Shown here in pieces: positions 23,621 to 34,799 of a DNA stretch of 64,000 nucleotides. Position 1 is the first letter of the stretch. Each line of letters opens with the position of its first letter. Position numbers and translations under genes: made by a program. Source of the stretch: Raphanus sativus (Eukaryota; Streptophyta; Magnoliopsida; Brassicales; Brassicaceae); assembly GCF_000801105.2 (NCBI RefSeq), contig NC_079512.1, forward strand, positions 23,577,848 to 23,641,847. The letters are read 5' to 3'. The notes beneath the pieces were generated by a model. It did not search any database. It was not told the DNA's origin and was given only the letters and a program-made list of their open reading frames with translations.

Positions 23621-24230
23621 TCTATCTTATTAAAACATAAACATTCTGTTGGACCTAACATTTATTTTTGTAAGTTTTTAAATTAAATACACTTTTATAC
23701 TTTATAGTTAAACCTACATTAAATCACTAATGTTCTTTTTTTTTATATTACTATCAATGTTTCCAAACAATATATTTTTTATACTAATATCAGTGTTTCC
23801 AAACAATACAATAATTAATCTTAGTTATTTTATATCTATCATTTTCTCTTTAAAATTTTGTAGAAACGTCATAATTTTATAAATTGCAAAATAATGAACT
23901 TTAAAATTTGGATTATAAGATTACAAATTATGAAACTATTACAATTTAAATCCAATTAGATTACATATCGGTCATCCATCAGTTCAATCGGTTAGTCTCA
24001 GGTTTTAATGAATTTTTTTAATATGAATATTTTAAAAACCTAAATTGAATTGTCAGACCTCCGGATTAACCGGTATAATCACAATCGGGTTGAATTTAAA
24101 AATACTGATTTAAATGCAAAAATATTTTAAATACATACTCTTTAAAAATTACCAAAATATTTGTTAAATTATTAGTAAAAATTTTTATCGTAAAATAATC
24201 CGCGCTTCCAAAGCGCGGATCAAAATCTAG
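23621..24230 (+). mobile_element. Helitron, short non-autonomous, head-to-tail partner
   Basis: Starts TCTATCTTATTAAAACATAA and ends with hairpin CCGCGCTTCCAAAGCGCGG (24200-24218) then ATCAAAATCTAG. About 610 bp, no ORF. Its last base abuts the TC start of the next Helitron with no host base clearly left between them. Confidence 0.75.
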
Positions 24231-24479
24231 TCTATTATATTAAAAGAGAAGTCATGACTTCTCATTCATGTGTGATTTTTCATAAAATGGACTATCTACT
24301 AGAGTATGTTACATTACAATATTACATTTTCAATCATCATTAATTTTCATATTAAATAGAATACATTATATTATTCAATTATTAATAAGCTTAATATTAT
24401 ATAAAAGATAATATTTCCAATATTTTAGGGATTTCATAAACAAGAGTAACAATATATTGAGTCCAACTTATATTTAAAT

Positions 24480-24516
<37 letters not shown>

Positions 24517-27160
24517 TTCGAAAACAATCTGTTTAAAAAGATTTTAACATAATTTAATTTTCAAAAGATATATGTAAATATTTTAACTAATTTCGTTATT
24601 AATTTTGAAAACTAGATTTTGACCCGCGCTTCGAAAACGCGGGTATTATTTTTCACTTTTATAAAATATATTATTTATTTGTAATTATTGAATTTATTTA
24701 TTTTAATGAAATTTTCTTTATAATAAATTCGACACATAGAGTTTCTCTGGTAAACTATGTATTTCTCTAGTTTTGTTTTATTCGCTCTTCAATCAACATA
24801 TTTATTTGGCTTGTTATTAAAATAAATGATTATAGACTTTGATCTCTGCACCTCCGCGGATTAATATTTTTTAAAAATATGATGATATTTGTTTTTCATG
24901 TAATTATTAGGGTTTGGCAAAATGAATCCGAGGAACAGAACTGATACCAATCCGTAAATATAGTACCAAACCTGAACATAAATTGATTAAATATTCGAAT
25001 TATTCAAAATTTTGTTAGTTAGAGAACCGAATCGGATCCGAATCGAAATATTCGTGTACCTGAATTTATCTAAAAATAGATTTATATACTTATATATTAA
25101 TTATTTTTATATTTTACGTATATAAAACATCAAGAATGATACTTTTAAATTGGTTTAAAATACTTGAAAATATATATAGATAGTCAAAAACAAATATCTG
25201 AAATAGTTAAAGTATACTCAAATCACCAAAAATACTTAAAATAATTATTGATTTCGTATCCAAAATTTTAAATCAAACCAATTGATATGTTAAGCTTAGG
25301 TATTCTTACATATGTTATTTAAATTTATAGGTAATATATTACTTTATTTATAGATTTTGAGAAATTTAAAATATATATAGATTTAAAACTTTTAAAATAA
25401 TTTAAATAAGTTATCCAAACCCAAACAAAACCCGCAAAGATCCGAATCAAACTCAAACAAAAATTTAGAAACATCCTAATAGGACTGAAATTTTTGACCT
25501 CGAAAACCCGAAACCCAAACCGATCAGAACCAAACCCGTATATATGTCTGAAACCCATCATTAGTCATTATTATATATCGTATAATTTCATCATATAATG
25601 AATCGTATTTTATATGTACCATCATATAAGTAATCATATAATTAATAGTATTTAATATGTATCATCATATAAATAATTACATATATTATATTTTAAAAAC
25701 TTAATATGAAATATAAAAACCATAATTTGAGTTGGTATTTCAAATTGAGCTTTATATTGTATTTTTCTTATATATATTGACAACATTCTTTTATAATGGA
25801 CTTAATAACTTAAGCCCATTAATTTTTCTGTTTAATACTACTATTTTTGTTTCCAAACAAAATTTTTTTTTTAAAAAGACTACAATCCATGTTTCCAAAC
25901 ACACCAATTTTTTAAAAAACTCTTATCCAAGTATCCAAACACACCGAAATTGTACTTCAGCTTTAATAAGATAGATACACTAATATATTCAGTTATCGTT
26001 TACAAAATGAAAAATAAATATTCTATCCTATTTTTATCAATTATATACGAAAAAGCAATCAAATTGAAAGAAAATTAATATGTTGATCTAAATATTTTAA
26101 CAATGTATTAATTTTCAAAAAATGTATGTAAATATTTCACTAATTTCTTAACTAGAAATGAAATATTATTATGCAATAATATATATACAGTAAGTATTTA
26201 TAACATTTAAAATAAAATTTCTTTCATTTTATGTGTGATTTTAAATTGGTCTTCTCTTAACAAATTTTATTAAATTTACTTTAATAAGACTAATAATATA
26301 TAAAATCTTTGAACTACTTTAATCATAATATCTTTTGATATCTTTTCATTTAAAATTTTAATTTTTTCTTTTTAAAACATCATTTACAATTTAAATAAAT
26401 AAATATATATATATATAATATATATATATAATATATATTTATTTATAAAATTTCGAAAAATCTATTAAAGAGGTCTTAACAAGATGTTAATTTTAAAAAT
26501 TATATGTAATTATTTTAACTAATTCCGTAATTAGTTTTGAAATATTATTATACATTAATATTTGGTTGTCTTTTATAAAATGAAAAATAAATATTACCTC
26601 TTATTTTTATCTATTATATAATCACAATCAATCATGTTAATCTTTTATTATATTAAATTTAAAATATGATGAAATTATATTAAATTAATAAATTAATAAA
26701 TTTTATTTTCGTAAATATAATATATTTATGTTAAAAATATAATATGATTTCAGAGTGACTTAAATATACTATATGTATAAATAGTAATATATTGTGTAAA
26801 ATGAATAAACATAGAAAATACTACTAAAAAAATCCAGTTTTGAAGGAAGGGTAAAATCTCAACATAAATTAAATACAAAATAATTTTCAAATATGTTTTT
26901 CATATACATATTAATATGTTTAATAACTAAATACAAATACAATAAAATAAATATATAATAAGAATCAACAAATACATATGACGGTTTAAACAGTTGATTA
27001 TTTACATCATGTAAATTATATATTATTATATTTGAAATAGCTTTATAAATATTTAAATATATGATAAAAATTAAAATTGTACACTATTAATGATCTAATA
27101 AATATATATGCATATACAACTGAAAATAAAACCCGCACGGTTGTGCGGGTCGAGATCTAG
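24231..27160 (+). mobile_element. Helitron with nested antisense Helitron
   Basis: Starts TCTATTATATTAAAAGAGAAG (24231) and ends with hairpin ACCCGCACGGTTGTGCGGGT (27131-27150) followed by CGAGATCTAG and a host T. Interrupted at 24612-25975 by an inserted antisense Helitron. The interior has repeated blocks (TTTTGAAATATTATTAT, AAATGAAAAATAAATATT) at about 25980-26060, 26150-26240 and 26530-26600, plus TA microsatellites at 24484-24512 and about 26402-26440. No Rep/helicase is present. Confidence 0.7.
24612..25975 (-). mobile_element. Helitron, antisense, nested in another Helitron
   Basis: On the minus strand it starts TCTATCTTATTAAAGCTGAAG (5' end at 25975) and ends in hairpin CCCGCGTTTTCGAAGCGCGGG (about 24622-24642) then TCAAAATCTAG (24612 side). 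The host sequence either side (TTTTGAAA | ACACTAATATATT) matches an uninterrupted paralogous block at about 26535-26560, supporting later insertion. The middle (about 24910-25520) contains a GGTTTGG/CCGAACC-rich inverted-repeat element like those at 32183 and 39880. Confidence 0.7.
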
Positions 27161-27700
27161 TTTATCTTAATGAAGAACAATGCATGGACACTTAAACATA
27201 ATGATAGGTTGTAGCAGTTCTTGTCGAAATCTTTGGCTTTATTGATTTTTCAATTGATGACGGTTTTGTGGCGGTTTATACTTTATACAGCAGTTGTTGT
27301 ATTTCTTACTATAAAAATGTTTCCTCGTTACAGGATAAGAGAAGTTGATAACAAGAATAAGTTTAGCGACGGATTAAGTGACAGTGACTACATTTTAATT
27401 TTCTAGTCTCTTATCAATTTTTGTTGATGAGGAATACCATAAAATTAATTACTTATCTTCTTTTAAGCGAGTTATCTGCTTATCTTGATTCTCGAAGATC
27501 TTTGATAGTGAATTGTTTGTCTATATGCCTAACAATTATTTGTGTCAAAGATATATTGAATGGTGTTAAAATTTTGAGTGGCCACAGCAATAGATGATTA
27601 ATATCTATGGACATTTATTTCCTAAACTGTGTTAGCATTGAAACAATTAAGTGTTCGTTTGCCATAAATGCAATGAATTTAGGAGCGCTACACTAAAGAG
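27161..27700. other. Intergenic, no supported gene
   Basis: Spacer with a 61-codon plus-strand open stretch (27221-27406) that has no recognisable domain. Nothing else seen. Confidence 0.35.
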
Positions 27701-27702
27701 TA

Positions 27703-27958
27703 CTCTTCCGGATTCATATTAAGTGTTATTTTAATTTTTTTCTTGTTAAATAAAAAATGTCATTTTACAATTTTAATGCAAATTATACTTATTTTCAGCT
27801 GAAAACTGATTAAACTGCATTGATTTTATAATAATTTTATATATCTCAAATACTATTGATCATAAATGTGTAATTAATAACAATTTACATATATTTCCGT
27901 CATTTTCTTAGTGTATGTGAAAAATGTCAAAATGACATTTATTCAAAAATAGAGCGAG
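27703..27958. mobile_element. Stowaway-like MITE, diverged
   Basis: TA-flanked (27701-27702 and 27959-27960). Left end CTCTTCCGGATTCATATTAAGTG, right complement CTCGCTCTATTTTTGAATAAATG. Internal TTTTCAGCTGAAAA and TGCATTGATTTTATAA blocks are shared with the Stowaway at 11491-11749. About 256 bp. Confidence 0.7.
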
Positions 27959-27971
27959 TATTTTTTTACAC

Positions 27972-28147
27972 TTCCCCTGTTTCATAATAAGTATCATTCT
28001 AGCTTTTTTTTAACACAAAAATAACTTTACAATTTCAATGCAAACTATACTTATTTTTACCTGAAAATTAATTGCAAATTACATTGACTTTATAAATAAT
28101 TTTATTTATCTTAAATATTATTGGTTAAAGATGTATAATTAATAACA

Positions 28148-28193
<46 letters not shown>

Positions 28194-28257
28194 TTCTATC
28201 ATTTTCTTAGTACGTGTGAAAACGTCAAAATGATACTTATTCAAAAATGGAGGGAAA
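27972..28257. mobile_element. Second Stowaway-like MITE, adjacent
   Basis: Left end CTTCCCCTGTTTCATAATAAGTA and right complement of the ATTCAAAAATGGAGGGAAA side. The same internal CTGAAAATTAATTGCAAATTAC block as its neighbour. It contains a (TA)n expansion at about 28147-28189. The exact ends are uncertain by a few bases. Confidence 0.65.
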
Positions 28258-28473
28258 TACTTTTGTACTCCACAGACCAATAAACCACTGTTGATTATTC
28301 ATAATCTAGTCATTATGATCTAACTGTTAGACAAGTCTTATCTAGAATTAAATCTAAAAAGAAGATCACTTCTGATCTAGTTACGTTTCAAACATATGTA
28401 ACAGTAAAACACACACTTTGTTTGCCTATATATGAAACTAAATTTCTAAAAATAAAAAAAAAATAACCTATTA

Positions 28474-29094
28474 AGTGTTTTGAAAACCGGATCGGACCGG
28501 CCGGTCGAACCGGTCCGACCGTGACTCGCTGAAGAAGCCGAGTCCGGTTCAGTTTAAAACCCGGATTTGATAAAAACCAGTAAAACCGGCTGAAACCCGG
28601 TAAAACCGGTGACCCGGTTTAATTTTAAAACCCGGTTCTTGAAAATTAATATATAATTAAGTGTTTTTAGTTATTACTAGCTAAAATTTAATATTTTATA
28701 ATTAGTGTTCAACTATCACTATTTAATTGTTCTACGAAAAAATGTGAAAAATATATTTTTGACTTTCATATACTATTTTTATTTTACCATATTCTTAAAA
28801 TTTGAAATGTTAGTTGTAAAAATAAATAAATATGATTGTTTTAGCTGTAAATCATTTGTTTTTTTCAAATTTTTAGTTTACATACTAATCAGATTTATGT
28901 TTGTTGTTTATTTTGAGTTAATAAAAAAAGAATAGAGAAAGTATTATATGTAGAAGTAAAGTTTATATAGTATAAATATATAATTATATATATTTTTATA
29001 TAAATAAAAAACCCGGTTCGACCGGTTGAACCGGTCTAACCAGTCAACCAGTAGCTTCACCGAGTCGATGTCCGGTCCGGTTTTCAAAACATTG
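28474..29094. mobile_element. Foldback element with ACCGGT-rich arms, hAT-like
   Basis: Both arms end in GTTTTGAAAACCGG and its complement, flanked by CCTATTA (28467-28473 and 29095-29101), a 7-bp match (7 of 8 if extended). The arms (28477-28640 and 29005-29090) are dense in ACCGGT/CCGGTT palindromic motifs. The centre is AT-rich and contains a 76-codon ORF without family resemblance. Confidence 0.62.
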
Positions 29095-29101
29095 CCTATT
29101 A

Positions 29102-29800
29102 GTTAAAATATAGCAGAAGATATGTATGAAGGACTACTATAACACAATGTCATTTGATAAAGACTTAAAGAATTGTTTGGTTATGCAATTGGCGGAAAGC
29201 TTCATAAAGCGACATGGAAATCAACTCTGACACATCTACTGTCTTTGCGAGTTGGTTTATTCTTCCTTTTCCGAAAAAGGTTTCCTATCAACAAAAGAAA
29301 CACATATTCAAACTTTGGATACTTTTCTGGGAAAATCGAATAAAAACAATAAAGTTAGAAAAAAATTACACTTTAAATTTTAGATTTCAACTGCTAAAAT
29401 TTTAATCAATAAAACTGGTTTCAGTAACACATTATATATTAAACTAACTTACTTGTTGTACACGTCAAAATTGTAACCATATACTGTTCATTAGCATGTA
29501 AAAATTGGTGACATGATGATATTTAAAAAAATATTTTTAGATATTTTAAATAATAAAAATTCAATATAAATTTTAAAAATGATACAAATTCAGGAAAATC
29601 AAGAAAACAAAATTCATAAATTCAAAAACTAAAATAAAACAAAAAAAATTCTAAAGATTGATAAAAATAGCAAAAATAGGAAAATTTTAATAAAATATGG
29701 AAAATAAAAAATTCAAAATATTAAAATACTGAAAATTAAAATAGTTTATAAAAAGTTGAAATACAGAATTTTAATTTAAAACAATCTCTCATTCTTAATA
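29102..29800. other. AT-rich intergenic
   Basis: No gene seen. The segment 29520-29760 is almost only A and T with degenerate AAAAATT-type repeats. Confidence 0.4.
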
Positions 29801-29818
29801 TAAAATCATATTATTACT

Positions 29819-30126
29819 GTGGAAGCCCCTTTGGTCCAATGGTTTGACTAAGGGTTCATGTAATGCTTCTACACCTGGAGGTCTGGGATTCAAACCCCAG
29901 AAAATACCAAATTATGCAGCTTATGGAGAAACGGATTACAGGAGATCTTCAGCTTGGTGCATGGCGTACCATCGAACATGGATTTCATAGGACGGCTCGG
30001 AGAAGTGCAGTCAGGCGTGTATTCTCACAAGATAGTAGAATTGTCGGCTGTATAATCGTCTTTGTAATATTCTCATCATTATAATAGCATAATTAATCGA
30101 TAATAATCGATCCAGACGTTCAAAAA
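29819..30126 (+). mobile_element. tRNA-derived SINE with intact target duplications
   Basis: A 17-bp direct repeat AAAATCATATTATTACT flanks the element (29802-29818, 30127-30143). The head carries polymerase III boxes: A-box-like TGGTCCAATGGTTTG and B box GGGATTCAAACCCC. The body continues through GGACGGCTCGGAGAAGTGC and the tail ends in poly-A (30122-30130). A related tail occurs at 61740-61830, defining a family. A 73-codon ORF inside (29863-30084) is a by-product of the SINE body and not a gene. Confidence 0.82.
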
Positions 30127-30143
30127 AAAATCATATTATTACT

Positions 30144-30874
30144 AAAAGGTTTAAGAACAATCTCTCATTCTTAATATAAAATCACATTATTACTAAATTA
30201 TTACTTTGTTTGTAGATTATTATGATATTATTTATCCAAATTGATGATACTAGAATTTGATACTATTAGAAGAATGGAAGACAAGATTAGCCCGAAGAGT
30301 CCATCAAACTCGAAACCGCCTAACTGAACTTCGAATACAATAACGTTTTATAAATGTTATCTATAAAACATTCAACTATTTCATTAATCTTCAGCTGGAT
30401 TATCAATTTTTGAAATGGAATTCTGTAGAATAGTTTATTCCGTTAATTTTATTATTTTTATCATTTAACTTGAATGAAATAAAATACTCATTCTACAGAT
30501 TGTACAACCATTCAAAAAAAAACCTTCCTAAACATTTCTACAGTTTTGATAAAAATGAATTGAATGAATATATTTCATTTTTTAAGAAAATATTCCATTC
30601 ATTTTATTCTTTTTTTTTTGAAACACCATTCATCTCTATTTTTATTCTACTTATCATTTAGGCAAAGAGGAATATGAATATCACAGTTTTTAAATGTTTT
30701 TTTTTTTGAACTCCCAGTTTTAATGCTAGGAGCAAAATAGCAACGCATCAAACTCACCCTTTGGTACACGTCTTTTTGGTACTAGGGCACTCGTGCGTGC
30801 GGTTGGTTGTGGTTGGGTATCAGTCTTTTAGAGGTCACTCTTGCGGACCATATTCTTATAGAAAGTAAACAAGA
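30144..30874. other. Intergenic, no supported gene
   Basis: AT-rich. An AATCTCTCATTCTTAATATAAAATCA block occurs on both sides of the SINE (about 29783-29809 and about 30157-30183), suggesting an older local duplication. No gene recognised. Confidence 0.4.
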
Positions 30875-30883
30875 ATTTTAAAA

Positions 30884-31603
30884 GAGAAATACTTGGGTTC
30901 ACCCCTAGAGTGAACCTTTAGGTTCATCCAGCCAATAGGATTTCGTTATTTCATATTCAGTATCTTTTAAACAAGGAAACAAAATATTGTCAAATTTTAT
31001 TATGTTTTTAAAATAAAAAATAAATAGAAAATAATAGTAGTAGCAAAAAAAGATTTTATATTTAAAATACCGTCAACAAAATACTAAACCCTAAACCCTA
31101 AATCATAAAACCCTAAACCTATGGTAAACCCTTGGATAAATCCTAAATCTTTTGATTTTTTTTTAAAATACACTTTTAACACAATCGACAAAACACTAAA
31201 CCCTAAATACTAAACCCTAAACCCTAAATACTAAACCCTAAACCCTTGGGTAAACCCTAAACCCTTGGATAAATCTTAAACTCTAGGATTTAGAATTTAT
31301 CCAAGTGTTTTGGATTTACCAAGGGTTTTGGGTTTACCCAAGGGTTTATGATTTAGGATTTAGGGTTTATCCAAGGGTTTATGATTTAGGATTTAGAGTT
31401 TAGTGTTGGTTGACGGTATTAAAATATATTTTTAAACGTGTTTTTGTTTACAATTATTATTTTTTTTTTATTTTTTTTTAAATATAATAAAACTTGACAA
31501 TATTTTGTTTCCTTTTTTAAAAGATACAGAATATGAAATAACGAAATCCTATTGGCTGGGTGAACCTAAAGGTTCACTCTAGGGGTGAACCCAAGAATTT
31601 CTC
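30884..31603. mobile_element. Palindromic Mutator-like foldback element with telomere-like core, copy 2
   Basis: A perfect 9-bp duplication ATTTTAAAA flanks it (30875-30883, 31604-31612). The ends are GAGAAATACTTGGGTTCACC and the complement. The arms match over more than 100 bp (GAGTGAACCTTTAGG, CCAATAGGATTTCG, AATATTGTCAA). The centre (31081-31420) is AAACCCT units, then CCCTTGGGTAAACCC variants, then AGGGTTT units in the opposite orientation. The arm motif GGTGAACCTTTA-x-TTCA(C/T)CCA-x-CCAATA is shared with the element at 1001-1830, so the two are one family. No coding capacity. Confidence 0.85.
31081..31420. repeat. Interstitial telomere-like repeats in inverted orientation
   Basis: AAACCCT-type units interspersed with CTTGGGTAA and CTTGGATAAAT variants, mirrored in the right half as AGGGTTT/TTACCCAAG units. 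Confidence 0.85.
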
Positions 31604-31612
31604 ATTTTAAAA

Positions 31613-32174
31613 CTATAACTAACTAGGAATGTAAAAGAAAAGATAGAACGATTTCAAACTTCTGAGTTCTGATTATAGTAAGGACCAAACGTTGTAGAAG
31701 ACTGTCATCAAATACAAACATGTACTTTAGTTTAAGAAAGGTTTCAAACGCACTGGATCACGTTTCTTTGGTAAACATATCGTCCACAAAACCATCATCC
31801 ATATTTCACACGTTAATTATTATTCCAAAAGTTGACAAAAAAAACTATTATTCCAAATTAACGAATATTTTATTTTGTTCTAAGAAACCAGTTGTGTATG
31901 ATGAACTGTAACAATTGTTTAGCTTCTTTCCTAGTATCGAGTGTGTTGAAAGATGTAGAGAACTGTAACAATAGTTTAGCTTCTTTTGTAGTATCGAGAG
32001 TGTTAATGAACAGTAACAATTGTTTAGCTTCTTTGTAACAAAACAACGAATGCAATACCATAATAACAATAACAAGCAGCACTTGTAGGCAAAAGCTATG
32101 TTTTGTTACACAACCGGTAAGAGATGAATTTTATTCTTTAAAGATATAAAGCTCTTGATTGTGGATGCATAAAC
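31613..32174. other. Intergenic with a small triplicated motif
   Basis: A unit containing GTAACAATTGTTTAGCTTCTTT and GTATCGAGTGTGTT is present about three times between 31908 and 32040 (spacing about 55-60 bp). No gene recognised; ORFs here only reflect the repeat. Confidence 0.55.
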
Positions 32175-32182
32175 CTCAATTC

Positions 32183-32852
32183 TAGGCCTGGGCATCCGGG
32201 TCTTCGGGTCGGGTTCGGGTCGGGTTTTATCGGGTTCGGATCTTTCGGGTCCTTGGAATTTAGATCCATATGGGTATTTATAATTTTCGGGTCGGTTCCG
32301 GGTCTGGTCTTGTCGGTTCCGGGTTGGTTCGGGTCTAGAATTTCAGTACCCGTAAAACACCTATAATATTCGGGTATTGTTCGGATCCGGGTCGGTTCGG
32401 GTATATAAAACCCCAAAAAACTCGAAACACCCAAACTGGACCCGAAAACTCGAAAAGTACCCGAAAAACCATAAAAGTACCTGAATATTTACCTAAAATC
32501 AGACCTAAAAACTCAAAAAATATCTGAATATCCAAATTATATTTTTTGAAAATCTAAAATTACACTCAAAATTTGAAATTATACCCCAAAATACGAACCT
32601 AAAACTTAAAAAAAGATTAGAAATACCAAAAATATACCCAATCACCCAAATATACCTAATATATAAAATAAATCTCGGGTATTTTGGGTACCCGATCGGG
32701 TCTCGGTTCGGGTCCGGGTCTTACCCGAGACCCGCGGATCCAAAAAAAAGACCCATATGAGTACTTATAATTTTTCGGGTCGGTTCCGGATCGGGTATTT
32801 TCGGGTCAGTTCCGGGTCGGGTCCTCGGGTCCGGGTAAAATGCTCAGGCCTA
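32183..32852. mobile_element. hAT-like foldback element with CGGGT-rich arms
   Basis: Perfect 8-bp duplication CTCAATTC (32175-32182, 32853-32860). Ends TAGGCCTGGGCAT and complement TAGGCCTGAGCAT. Both arms consist of TCGGGT/GGGTTCGGG-type units, in the same sense at both ends. The centre is composed of degenerate CCCGAAAA/ACCTAAAA repeats. Minus-strand ORFs of 66-98 codons are repeat translations (for example DPNQPGTDKTRPGTDP). Confidence 0.75.
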
Positions 32853-32860
32853 CTCAATTC

Positions 32861-33340
32861 TAAACTACTTGTCTATACTTTGAGGTGGAATATAGTATAA
32901 GCGTTGTAAAAGAGTCAAAACCAACAATATGATTTTTCATTTCAAAGGAATCAATTCAAGATCATTTCAATTTTCAAACTAGAGGTGTCAGATACTTTAT
33001 CAAAAAAAAAAAACAAAAAAAAAACTACATTTGTAAACGGATAAAATATACAAAAGAACAATAGTGTTACCACAGAAGTCAGAAAGCACAAATCGAGAAC
33101 TGAACTAAGCTATGGTTCGACTCTAGATCGATTAATAGATTCGTTTGAACCGAAACAAAATTTGACGAAAACGGCGTGAATCACACAAAGAAACAGAGAC
33201 ATACAAGAAACCACAAAGTAGCTCACTCTAGACATTATATAACACACATAAATAGACGGATACAATTATGTACAGTCTGCAAACGATGATGGGGAAGAGG
33301 ATCTTTCACCTTCGCAAATGAAAAATCCACGTTTCTCTCT
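32861..33340. other. 3' flank of MAMI gene
   Basis: Spacer downstream (left) of the MAMI stop. Contains an A-rich run at 33002-33025. No gene seen. Confidence 0.4.
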
Positions 33341-33347
33341 CTGCATT

Positions 33348-34704
33348 TTAGGAAGAAGAATCTATGGCTTCGACTTGTTGTCTAGCAAGGTACTTCTCTC
33401 TTCTCTCCTTCTGATAGATGACAAAAACTTCGGTTACTAAAACAAATTCGTAGAAGAAAGAAAGCAAGCCAAAGATCTTATATTGAATATATCAATATAT
33501 TACCCATTCGTCAATGACAAGACCCTCCCCGACCACGCGAGGTCCTGTCTCCGGCAGAGGCTTCTTTCTTTCTTCAACCGCAGCTTCAGCTTCTTCAAGT
33601 TGACGTTTCAGTTTCTCCAGTGCCTGATAATTATATCAATAAATAATCCTCCTTATCCAAAAGGTTCAAACTCAGAAGATGTATAGTATCTGCTGTTGAC
33701 TTTATCCAAATGAAAATCTACTTAAAAAGCTTACAGCACTTGGGCGCTCTGCATCAAGAAAAATGACCCGAAGAACCCTCTCCACGGTGACTTGATCTTT
33801 TTGCTCATCAAACTGCAATGATGATAAAAACACACGAGGGAGAGTTGCATCATCTAAAACATGTATCCAACAAATTGCATTGCATTGCATTATCCAACAA
33901 AGAGTAATGTTAGCAAGAAGAAGATAAGATACCAACTCGGGGACAAAGTCAACGCCGGGTTTGACTTTGAGGCTCATGATCTTAAACTTAGCCTTGCTCT
34001 TCTGGTTCAACTGATGTTTCTCATTGTTCTCTGGGTGTTCCACGAACTTGAACACTGCAACCGTGAAAGCAAATGAATCAAGAGGAACGAACTTTCAACA
34101 AAAAAAAAATCAATTACTTACCAGTAGCAAAGACGCTCTCTCCAGGAGCCAAAACACCACCAGGAGGACGCATGTAACAACTCTTCGGTGCAGTTGTTTG
34201 GAACTGCCAACACAAAAAAAAGTCAACAAAAAGTCAACGTTTCATGTACAAGTAAGTGTCTCCGTTTATACCTTGAAGGCAGTATGAGACTTGCTAGTGT
34301 TCTTAAGCTTGATTGCGCTTCTCACTTGCTTCCCAGCTTCATCTGCAAACACACACACAAACCATGACTCTAACAACCTTCATCTCTAACTAATCGGAAA
34401 CGATCGATTTGAAAGGGAATCGAAGGAGAGGGGGGGTACAAGGGAAATAGAGATAGCTGGAAGGATCTAGCCGGAGACGACGTCGAGCGGGGAGAATCGA
34501 TCTCGCGACGGAAGAGACAGACAAGGCGGAGGAGGAGGACGGCTCCGTATTATTCCGATGACGGTGGCGGGTGGGGTGATTCTGAGTCGACGAGGGAGAA
34601 GAAGAGGAGGTGGTGGTGGTTTTCCTCTGCCAGAAAGGGAATAGCCTGAAGAGATTCTTCTTCTTTGTCTCCGCGCTCGGATTGTGACGGTCAGTGATTG
34701 ACAT
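33348..34704 (-). CDS. MAMI: MSP-domain, VAP-like membrane-associated protein (MAMI)
   Basis: Seven exons on the minus strand: 34440-34704, 34272-34342, 34122-34203, 33933-34054, 33735-33812, 33504-33623 and 33348-33410. They splice in frame to 266 aa. Residues about 1-80 are a Ser/Thr/Pro/Arg-rich, low-complexity head. From LRLDPSSYLYFP onward is a major sperm protein (MSP) domain: VRSAIKLKNTSKSHTAFKFQ, TTAPKSCYMRPPGGVLAPGE, KAKFKIMSLKVK. The C-terminal part (LEKLKRQLEEAEAAVEERKK) is coiled-coil-like, followed by GPRVVGEGLVIDEWKERREKYL. It matches Arabidopsis AT5G54110 (membrane-associated mannitol-induced, VAP27-related) by memory. MSP domains bind FFAT-like motifs at ER contact sites. No C-terminal membrane anchor is evident, unlike classic VAPs. 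Confidence 0.9.
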
Positions 34705-34759
34705 CGGGACCTAAACAGTGGCAATCTCTCTCTAGGAAAATGAATTTTTTAATTTTGAA

Positions 34760-34784
34760 AGCAGAGAGAGAGAGAGAGAGAGAA
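34760..34784 (+). repeat. GA microsatellite in MAMI leader
   Basis: An (AG)n run of about ten units lies 55-80 bp upstream of the MAMI ATG. Read in the gene sense it is a CT-rich leader, common in plant 5' UTRs. Confidence 0.7.
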
Positions 34785-34799
34785 GAAACGAGTTTACAA

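Noticed and set aside
29863..30084. 73-aa ORF as a gene
   Set aside because: It lies wholly inside a SINE bounded by a 17-bp target duplication.
31908..32040. CRISPR-like array from the three ~55-60 bp units
   Set aside because: Too few and degenerate units, no separate spacers, and a plant nuclear context.
32138..32535. Proline/Asp-rich minus-strand ORFs
   Set aside because: Translations of CGGGT-type repeats in a hAT-like element.
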